NCBI GenBank assembly: GCA_031260605.1
Contig: JAISLF010000048.1
Span: 1 to 37,722, forward strand
Length of the DNA: 37,722 nucleotides
Source: Oscillospiraceae bacterium
GTDB lineage: Bacteria; Bacillota; Clostridia; Oscillospirales; Oscillospiraceae
Direction of reading: 5' to 3'
Shown: piece after piece, positions 32,601 to 37,722 of the stretch
How positions within the stretch are numbered: the stretch's first letter is position 1
How the letters are laid out: each line of letters opens with the position of its first letter
The notes under the pieces: generated by a model
Database searches by the model: none
Told to the model about the DNA's origin: nothing
Seen by the model: only the letters and a program-made list of their open reading frames with translations
Translations under genes and position numbers: made by a program

Positions 32601-34539
32601 AATTCCGGCGAAGGCGGGATATTCCACCGCATGGGAGCCGTATGCGCTCGGCACGCAGGACATTGCGATTGACGCTGTGTATATGCAAAACACCGTGCGC
32701 GGCGGCGACGTTATTACCGCAAGCGGTACGTACTTCCTCGGGTATCTTGCCTCCGGCAATATCACGATTGCGCCGGGGATTACCGTCACACTCGACGGGT
32801 CAAACAGTGAGTGCGCAAACCTTGCCGTCACGGTCGGTGCGGGAACAAAGCTCACACTGCGCGACGTTAGAATCAGCAGCGAGACAACATCGCTTACTCT
32901 TTCCGGCGGAGAGCTTGTACTTGAAGGCAAAAACAGCCTTATCACAACAAGCGACACGGACGATCAGGTTGACCCCGCCATCTTAATCACGGCAAACACC
33001 ACTGTTTCCGGCACAGGAAGCCTGTACACCGCATCAGGACTGAACAACTGCTGCATAAAGGTCGTCGGCGCTACTACGCTGACCATTAACGGCGGCGATA
33101 TTACCGCCGTAAAAACGGATCTGTTCGGCGGCGCGGGCGGCGCGATTTATGTGCCGGACGGAACACTCAGCATAACAGGCGGGCGGCTCACCGGACACAC
33201 AAACAGCGACACTGTCGCGGCAATATACGCCAAAAACGTCAACATCTCAGGCGGCGAGCTTCGGCTGCTCGGCGAAAGGTCACAGTTCATTATTCAGGCA
33301 GAAAGCCTGAAGTTTACGGCGGGCACAATCTACGCAATCGGGCATTCGGAAAACACCGTCGCCGAAAACGCACGCCGATACTATTACGGCGCGGAGGCTG
33401 TAAAGACTGTTACGCAAAGCGGCGGCAAATTCACGGCAACGCTGCCGTTTACAGACGTCGCGGTGACTGACAGCGCGTTTGACGGCGTGCTGTATGCCTA
33501 TCAAAACGGACTGGTTACAGGAACCTCCGCAACCGCCTTTTCACCGAATTCCGACGCGACACGCGCGCAGCTTGCGGCAATTTTGTACAAGCTCTCGGGC
33601 AGTCCGGCGGTTACGGGTCCTATGCCCTTTTATGACGTGCCGTCCGGCAGCGCTGATTACAACGCAATTCTCTGGGCATACCAGACGGGCATTATGGCAG
33701 GCGTCTCCTCGAAGTTTTCACCGAACGCGGGCGTTACGGCGGAAGACGCGGCGCTTATCTTCGCGCGGTACGAAAAGCTGCGCGGAGTCAACATCAAAAC
33801 GGACGGCAAGCCTGTTCGCGGAGTCGCGGCAAACGGACAGAACGCCGCGAAATGGGCGCAGGCAAACGGCATTCTGCCGGAAAATACAGATTATGCGGCT
33901 ATGCTATCTCGGTCTATGCTGGCTGACGCTCTGCTTGCGCTGTCGAAGGTCGCAAGCGGCGGCATTTCGTACAAGCCTATGGTGTTTACGGACGTTGAGC
34001 AGTCCGCCTGGTACTACAACAACGTCGTCTTTGCAGTGCAGAATAAGCTGTACGCGGGAACGTCACCGACCACGTTTGCACCCGGAACAGCGATGACCCG
34101 CGCAATGCTCGTCACCGTAATACACCGCCTTGAGGGACTTCCCGCTCCGAAAGGCGCGAATCCGTTTTCCGATGTTTCAAATGACGCTAACAACTGGTAC
34201 AGAAACGCAGTTGTTTGGGCGGCCGAAAACGGAATTGTCAGCGGAGTCGGCGGCGGTGAGTTCGCGCCTGAGGCAAACATCACGCGCGAGCAGTTTGTCG
34301 TGATAATTTACCGCTACGCAAAGTCCTATCTCGACATTGCCGACACAGGTAAGCTCCCGCCTCAGCTCACCTTTGCAGATAACGCGGATATTGCAGACTG
34401 GGCGGTGGAAGCCGTACGGTGGTGCTACGCAAACGGTATGATCAGCGGCAAGCCCGACAATCTGTTTGACCCGCAGGGTAAGGCGACCCGTGCCGAGGTC
34501 GCGGCGATTATGCACAAGTTTGTGTTTTTTGCGGTGTAG
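29668..34539 (+). CDS. Giant SLH surface protein with GLUG and beta-helix regions
   Basis: The product has 1623 residues and a signal peptide (1 to ~28). Two related modules begin with VSWYDPAEEEFFISTPAELAGLAALVNG (~38) and TSWYTGRRLEYTIKTAEELAGLAVLVN (~608). Each is followed by GLUG-type motifs (GGIVGAGWGAGVIRNCYN and similar; about 230-325 and 695-915). Residues ~421-491 and ~949-1007 resemble InlB/Flg_new-type repeats, and ~1011-1245 resembles a right-handed beta-helix. From ~1258 six SLH-like motifs form two triplets; the third of the first triplet is degenerate. GLUG and beta-helix regions are typical of adhesins and glycan-binding surface proteins. GAGGAGG gives a strong ribosome site 4 bases after the DUF2149 stop, so it is made together with the motor genes. 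It may be the large surface receptor or scaffold of the system. Confidence 0.85.
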   Translation: MRKISCLLAAFLLICLAPFVQTQSLAVEAAPWDGSVDVSWYDPAEEEFFISTPAELAGLAALVNGVLDPNHGAVTGNAALITATPYSDVQLVGAAGGDVHDTVYASSFDFAYKTVHLTENLDMGGVYSGGAWSGPNWTPIGGKYSMKVTETSGDSLVIDSRFNGVFDGGGHTITNIYCNRFAEKGFPYSQAVGLFGYLGGESDLNPAVVGTFTGGWQPTVRNIIVGAGYVYGRRMVGGVVGRVGETNNGVIIENCANHADIHNTDSKGIGGIVGAGWGAGVIRNCYNTGSVTTTYACPAGGICASNSGMNIYNCYNVGTIDSNGAVRGRGIGGHDTGVYTVENCYYLEGCDDDPASNGWYKGSSTKITINIASRTAVEMKAAPFLSQINASGAAFVADSGGINNGYPVLFFEAPGFDAEQEFDVSVVQPSIGGTIAANKTGAVKSGQSVTLSFTATAGYVLDYYTVNGAPLASNFFLVSENSVVSAVFSELIEVGIALPSPTDAYYLVVSRTGFKLEGAELVYVTDEPVYTGDTILQNNTLKISTLGWDNVTPSDVNLEYASTYALSASNTDMNANGTYRVLGSDDVTVSVTRNTQPKSWLTTADTSWYTGRRLEYTIKTAEELAGLAVLVNREKVTFSGVTIKLANDISLKNTDGTVGTRIWKAIGTSGTSAFSGTFDGQGHKIKDMTAANDGSYAGLFGYCDGAVIRNLAVEGTVSGTASSAYAAGIASYAVRTRIENCINRASVTAAGTFCGGIAAYIGEGSTVSGCANRGAVSGTTGVGGIVGIAYTGSDIITSCVNYGKVTSAGNGTNGTGGIVGKLAGTVSGCANYGDIVSLDRYTGGIAGYTMTKNQSAVKDSLNAAAVSSGSTTSLAALGGIVGYAQYLTLTNSKNTGAVTKAAGFTSSYYGNIIGQTGTVTQTPVTDESVYPKKIADSGASSSATPAGPFKAVFRADGNTVTTLTYAKGQGSLPTPLPSIPAKAGYSTAWEPYALGTQDIAIDAVYMQNTVRGGDVITASGTYFLGYLASGNITIAPGITVTLDGSNSECANLAVTVGAGTKLTLRDVRISSETTSLTLSGGELVLEGKNSLITTSDTDDQVDPAILITANTTVSGTGSLYTASGLNNCCIKVVGATTLTINGGDITAVKTDLFGGAGGAIYVPDGTLSITGGRLTGHTNSDTVAAIYAKNVNISGGELRLLGERSQFIIQAESLKFTAGTIYAIGHSENTVAENARRYYYGAEAVKTVTQSGGKFTATLPFTDVAVTDSAFDGVLYAYQNGLVTGTSATAFSPNSDATRAQLAAILYKLSGSPAVTGPMPFYDVPSGSADYNAILWAYQTGIMAGVSSKFSPNAGVTAEDAALIFARYEKLRGVNIKTDGKPVRGVAANGQNAAKWAQANGILPENTDYAAMLSRSMLADALLALSKVASGGISYKPMVFTDVEQSAWYYNNVVFAVQNKLYAGTSPTTFAPGTAMTRAMLVTVIHRLEGLPAPKGANPFSDVSNDANNWYRNAVVWAAENGIVSGVGGGEFAPEANITREQFVVIIYRYAKSYLDIADTGKLPPQLTFADNADIADWAVEAVRWCYANGMISGKPDNLFDPQGKATRAEVAAIMHKFVFFAV

Positions 34540-34564
34540 CGCGGCGGAAGAGTATTGAAGTCAA

Positions 34565-34606
34565 CAAAAACCTCGCCGTGTTCATATTGCGCGGCGAGGT
34601 TTTTTG
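34565..34606 (+). terminator. Terminator of the ExbB/DUF2149/SLH operon
   Basis: CAAAAACCTCGCCG (34565-34578) pairs with CGGCGAGGTTTTTTG (34592-34606) around a 13-base loop; the right arm supplies the T run. Confidence 0.92.
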
Positions 34607-34646
34607 TAGTATAATATTTCTATGCAAATTTTCTGTAATTTTCTTG

Positions 34647-34675
34647 TTGACAATTGGATTGTGAGGTGTTATAAT
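34647..34675 (+). promoter_or_regulatory. Consensus promoter of the metNIQ-type operon
   Basis: TTGACA (34647-34652), 17 bases, TATAAT (34670-34675): a perfect sigma-A consensus. Transcription would begin near 34682. The ~56-base leader is too short for an S-box (SAM-I) riboswitch and none is seen; a small GTTATTCTCGAAATAAC hairpin lies before the ribosome site. Confidence 0.92.
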
Positions 34676-34737
34676 GTCGATATTGACAATTCACATATGT
34701 TTAGTATGTTATTCTCGAAATAACAGGAGGCGGTCTG

Positions 34738-35478
34738 ATGATTGAGGTTCGCAGCTTAACAAAAACCTTTGGTTCCGGGCAAACAGCAGTTACCGCCTTG
34801 TCTGATGTGACCTTTACTGTGGAAAACAGCGATATTTTCGGCATAATCGGGATGAGCGGCGCGGGCAAGAGCACCTTTTTGCGGTGCCTTTCCATGCTTG
34901 AAACGCCGTCCAGCGGAGAAATTCTGCTGCGCGGAGTTGACATTTCCAAATTAAAGGGAGCACCGAAAAGGGCGGCGCACCGCGATATGGGCGTTGTGTT
35001 TCAGGGGTATAACCTGCTGGCGCAGAGCACTGTCGCGCAAAACATTGCCTTTCCGCTCAAGCTTGTCAAATACAGCAAGGACACTGTAAACAAGCGTGTG
35101 GACGAATTGCTCGGACTCGTCGGTTTGCGCGACAAAGCCGGCGCTTACCCCTCGCAGCTCTCCGGCGGACAAAAACAGCGTGTCGCGATTGCGCGCGCGC
35201 TGGCAACAAGCCCAAGCGTTTTGCTGTGCGACGAACCGACAAGCGCGCTCGACTCGCTGACAACAAAAAACATTTTGGACCTGCTGCGCGATATTAACAG
35301 GCAACTCGGAGTCACAATCATAATAATTACGCATGAGCTGTCGGTTGTGCGCGCCATTTGCTCACACACCGCGGTTATCGACGGCTCAAAGCTTGTTGAA
35401 ATCGGGAGGACAGACGATTTATTTGATTCACCGAAAAGTGACATCGCAAAGCTGCTGCTGGGGGTGAGCCTGCCATGA
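34738..35478 (+). CDS. metN: MetN-type ABC ATPase lacking the NIL domain
   Basis: The product has 246 residues. Walker A is GMSGAGKST (38-46), Q-loop Gln89 in VVFQGYNLLAQSTVAQNIAFPL, signature LSGGQKQR (141-148), Walker B VLLCDEPTSALD (161-172) and switch His199. The sequence follows MetN closely, but typical MetN has ~340 residues with a C-terminal NIL domain that binds methionine and shuts the transporter down. This one ends right after the ATPase domain, so that feedback is absent or supplied otherwise. CAGGAGG precedes the ATG. It overlaps the permease gene by four bases. Methionine is the likely substrate; another MetQ-family ligand is possible. Confidence 0.88.
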   Translation: MIEVRSLTKTFGSGQTAVTALSDVTFTVENSDIFGIIGMSGAGKSTFLRCLSMLETPSSGEILLRGVDISKLKGAPKRAAHRDMGVVFQGYNLLAQSTVAQNIAFPLKLVKYSKDTVNKRVDELLGLVGLRDKAGAYPSQLSGGQKQRVAIARALATSPSVLLCDEPTSALDSLTTKNILDLLRDINRQLGVTIIIITHELSVVRAICSHTAVIDGSKLVEIGRTDDLFDSPKSDIAKLLLGVSLP

Positions 35479-36143
35479 TTGCTTTTTTTGAAGAATACGG
35501 CAGCATACTTGCCTCCGGCATATTTGACACCTTGTATATGACGTTTCTGCCTACCTTTTTCGCGTATGTAGTCGGTTTGCCACTTGGCGTGGTGCTGATT
35601 CTGACAAAGAAAGGCGGGCTGTTTCCCGCAGCTAAATTCAACGCCGTTTTCGGGGCGTTTATCAACATTCTGCGGTCACTGCCGTTTATGATTCTGATGA
35701 TTTTTGTCATTCCGTTCACCCGCGCAATCGTCGGCACCTCTATCGGCACAACAGCTTCAATCGTTCCTCTGGTAATCGCCGCCGCGCCCTTTATCGCGCG
35801 TATGGTCGAATCCAGCCTGGAGGAAGTAGACAATAATATAATCGAGGCGGCGCGATGTATGGGCGCGAGCAATTCTCAGATAATTGTTCGCGTTATGATA
35901 AAAGAAAGCATACCCGGGCTGCTGCGCGGTCTGTCCATTTCAACCATCACCATTCTCGGATATACAGCGGTGACCGGCGCAATGGGCGCGGGTGGATTGG
36001 GAAACATCGCTTACAGATACGGCTATCAGCGCTATAAGCCCGACGTTATGTACGTAACAATACTGCTGCTCATCTTAATCGTATGTATTATTCAAACCGT
36101 ATGCAGTCTACTCGCAAGAAAACTCGATAAACGAAATCGCTGA
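35475..36143 (+). CDS. metI: MetI-type ABC permease
   Basis: The product has 222 residues with five membrane helices (about 15-38, 52-75, 82-106, 143-165 and 190-212). The ATPase-contact (EAA) loop EEVDNNIIEAARCMGASNSQIIVRVMIKESIPGLL is intact, as is the N-terminal LYMTFLPTFFAYVVGLPLGVVL. It forms the D-methionine/methionine uptake channel with MetN and MetQ. It overlaps metN by four bases and lies 39 bases before metQ. Confidence 0.93.
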   Translation: MIAFFEEYGSILASGIFDTLYMTFLPTFFAYVVGLPLGVVLILTKKGGLFPAAKFNAVFGAFINILRSLPFMILMIFVIPFTRAIVGTSIGTTASIVPLVIAAAPFIARMVESSLEEVDNNIIEAARCMGASNSQIIVRVMIKESIPGLLRGLSISTITILGYTAVTGAMGAGGLGNIAYRYGYQRYKPDVMYVTILLLILIVCIIQTVCSLLARKLDKRNR

Positions 36144-36182
36144 ATCAAATAAAAACATTTTTTAATAAAGGAATTACGCATT

Positions 36183-37010
36183 ATGAAAAACAAAAAGGTC
36201 TTAACCATCGTATCCGTTCTGCTACTTACCGCCGTCTTACTGACAAGCTGCGGCAAGGGTAAAGACAAGCCCGCAGATCCGGCAGCTCCCGTAACCATCA
36301 AAATCGGCGCCTCCAGTACTCCTCACGCTGAAATTCTGGAATACATAAAGCCGACTCTCGCCGCGCAAAACATCACCCTGGAAATCGTCGTGTTTGACGA
36401 TTATGTCCTGCCGAACACAGGCGTTGAAGACGGCTCCTTGGACGTTAACTATTTCCAGCACCGTCCGTATCTTGCTCAGCAAAATGACGAGCGCAAGCTG
36501 CACCTCGTTGAGGTAGCGGGCATTCACCTTGAGCCTCTGGGCATTTATCCCGGAAAAACGGCCTCCCTTGCCGACATCAAGGACGGCGCAACCATCGCCG
36601 TGCCGAACGACGGCAGCAACGAAGCGCGCGCGCTTTTCCTGCTTGAAAAGCTGGGTCTGATTACTCTGCCGGAATCCAAGGCGGGCGACTATAACATCAC
36701 CGCCAAGGACATTCAGGACAATCCGCACAACATCAAAATTCAGGAACTGGTTGCGGAAAATATTCCTCAGGCGCTGCCCGACGTTGATTTCGCCGTCATC
36801 AACGGAAACTATGCACTTGCGGCAAACCTTTCGGATAAGGTGCTGGAAAGAGAAAGCCCTGAAAACAATCCTTACGTCAACATCATCGTCGTCAAGGAGG
36901 GCAATCAGGACAAGCCCGAAATCAAGGCACTTGCCGAAGCATTGAAAAGCGCTGATGTAAAAAAATTCATCGACGACAAATATAAAGGCGCAGTCATCGC
37001 GGCGTTTTAA
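36183..37010 (+). CDS. metQ: MetQ/NlpA-type substrate-binding lipoprotein
   Basis: The product has 275 residues. The lipobox LLTSC places the lipid-bearing Cys at 23. The NlpA/MetQ fold is shown by VTIKIGASSTPHAEILEYIKP, FDDYVLPNTGVEDGSLDVNYFQHRPYL and AGIHLEPLGIYPGK; VDFAVINGNYALAANL forms part of the ligand pocket. It binds L- or D-methionine outside the membrane and delivers it to MetNI. AAAGGAAT precedes the ATG. Confidence 0.94.
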   Translation: MKNKKVLTIVSVLLLTAVLLTSCGKGKDKPADPAAPVTIKIGASSTPHAEILEYIKPTLAAQNITLEIVVFDDYVLPNTGVEDGSLDVNYFQHRPYLAQQNDERKLHLVEVAGIHLEPLGIYPGKTASLADIKDGATIAVPNDGSNEARALFLLEKLGLITLPESKAGDYNITAKDIQDNPHNIKIQELVAENIPQALPDVDFAVINGNYALAANLSDKVLERESPENNPYVNIIVVKEGNQDKPEIKALAEALKSADVKKFIDDKYKGAVIAAF

Positions 37011-37034
37011 GTAATCGGATCCCCTGATACAAGC

Positions 37035-37074
37035 ACAAGCCCCTACGGAAATATCCCGCAGGGGCTTGTCTTTT
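37035..37074 (+). terminator. Terminator of the metNIQ-type operon
   Basis: ACAAGCCCCT (37035-37044) pairs with AGGGGCTTGT (37060-37069), inner CGG/CCG extension, then CTTTTGTTT. Confidence 0.9.
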
Positions 37075-37129
37075 GTTTGGGTGCACTACGACATTCCGGC
37101 GAATTTGTGCACCATCGCGTCGGGCGGTT

Positions 37130-37239
37130 GTTTTTTCCGGTGCTGTGCGTTCGTAGGGGACGCTGCCCTCAGCGTCCCTTGTCGCGGTTGCCACCGGGGT
37201 TTTGTCAGGCGTTGGGGCGGCAGGCTACATCCCGTGGGT
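37130..37239. repeat. Hairpin repeat related to the left-end unit
   Basis: GGGACGCTG (37157-37165) and CAGCGTCCC (37170-37178) form a perfect 9-bp hairpin preceded by GTAGG; the flanks (GTCGCGGTTGCC, GGGGCGGCAGGCTACA) are similar to the unit at 200-600 in the opposite orientation. Non-coding. Confidence 0.6.
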
Positions 37240-37432
37240 TGCTTCGCCGTTCTGTTTTGCTTTTACTTGGGTGCAACCGTTGACCTGCGGCGCAGGTTGC
37301 TATGTTTGTAATTGGGGCGAAGCTTGGCAGCTCCGCGCTGCTAAGCGCCTACGCGGCGGGCGGTTACTTTTTTCCGCTTCGCCGGAAAAAAGTAACCAAA
37401 AAAGGGGCGACTTCTTTAGAAGAAGCAATCTT
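37240..37432. repeat. Long inverted repeat, right arm
   Basis: This is the reverse complement of 1-196. Its hairpin is one base pair longer (15-bp stem, 37362-37376 with 37383-37397, loop CTTCGC). The A/T run length differs from the left arm on both sides of the stem together, so pairing is kept. The outer end (CAATCTT, to 37432) matches window base 1. Confidence 0.8.
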
Positions 37433-37722
37433 TTTTTATACGGGAACTGCGGTGGCGGCAATGCAGAGTGTGCCTTTCCCCGCGACGTATTGCGATGGTC
37501 GCGGCGAACGCTCCCGCTGCGCCACACGCAGGGGCGAAGCCTGTCGCGGCGTTGGGTGACTCGGGTAAGGCTGTAACTTGCCGCGAACTGCCGTCGGGTG
37601 CCAACCGGAAGGATGTTGCTGCTACGATTGCTGCCGCACATTGTGCGGCAATGCGGTGCGTGTCCCGTCGGGGTGGGGTTGTTGTGGCGGTGGGTGGTGA
37701 CTTGCGGCTCAAGGCAATGCCC
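37433..37722. other. GC-rich intergenic stretch, no credible gene
   Basis: The open frames here are low in complexity, lack ribosome sites and show no domain. A small TTGCCGCACATTGTGCGGCAA palindrome-like hairpin (about 37629-37650) is visible. I take it as intergenic DNA that continues past the window. Confidence 0.5.

Noticed and set aside
34676-34737. S-box (SAM-I) riboswitch before metN
   Set aside because: The leader is about 56 bases, too short, and lacks the conserved core.
37416-37712. Minus-strand open frame of 98 residues at the right end
   Set aside because: Low-complexity Ala/Arg/Thr composition within GC-rich repeat-like DNA, no ribosome site, no domain.
1-37722. Integrated element (prophage, ICE or genomic island) bounded by the long inverted repeat
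   Set aside because: There is no integrase, relaxase, transposase or phage gene, the contents are housekeeping-like, and the single tRNA gene is intact with its own terminator and no repeat at its 3' end.

Overview
The window reads as chromosomal DNA from a spore-forming, S-layer-bearing Gram-positive of the class Clostridia. The grounds are three secreted proteins with SLH cell-wall anchoring motifs, a SpoIIQ-like M23 protein behind a sigma-F-like promoter, lipoprotein-type solute-binding proteins, strong Shine-Dalgarno sites and many TTGACA/TATAAT-type promoters with 17-base spacers. The GC content looks moderate (around half). I see no integrase, transposase, phage gene or CRISPR array. 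No genus can be named from the sequence alone.

Layout. Positions 1-611 are intergenic repeat DNA: one arm of a long inverted repeat whose partner lies at 37240-37432, then two diverged copies of a hairpin-rich unit. Next come an SSB-like gene (702-1319), a convergent SpoIIQ-like M23 gene (1481-2278, minus), a tRNA-Pro(GGG) with its own promoter and terminator (2535-2610), and a large secreted papain-family protease with an SLH anchor (2897-6523). A four-gene unit follows: ECF sigma factor, six-helix membrane protein, ABC ATPase, ABC-2 permease (6715-10083). From 18104 down to 10186 a minus-strand operon encodes dTDP-sugar synthesis (RfbA, RfbB, WecE), an epimerase, a WbqC protein, an ArnC/GtrB-like glycosyltransferase, a pair of ArnE/ArnF-like small transporters and an ArnT-like GT-C enzyme. 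Together these look like a pathway that makes an amino sugar, loads it on a lipid, flips it and transfers it to a surface polymer.

After a glutathione peroxidase, a YjdF-like membrane protein and a two-component system (18574-21695) comes the most interesting block (21851-34606). It holds a FecCD/BtuCDF-type ABC importer, a structured non-coding RNA with its own promoter and terminator, an SLH protein with two copies of a domain that resembles the sulfite-oxidase/molybdopterin fold, a membrane-anchored protein carrying a related domain plus a BIG2 domain, an ExbB/TolQ-like proton-channel subunit, a DUF2149 (ExbD-like) protein and a 1623-residue SLH protein with GLUG and beta-helix regions. 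The last four genes are tightly spaced and likely co-transcribed. My inference is a proton-motive-force-driven cell-surface uptake machine, functionally parallel to TonB-ExbB-ExbD but built on S-layer proteins, which feeds the ABC importer. The substrate (heme, corrinoid, metal chelate or other) cannot be read from the sequence.

The window closes with a MetNIQ-type importer (34738-37010) behind a consensus promoter, then more hairpin repeats, the second arm of the long inverted repeat and GC-rich DNA without a credible gene.
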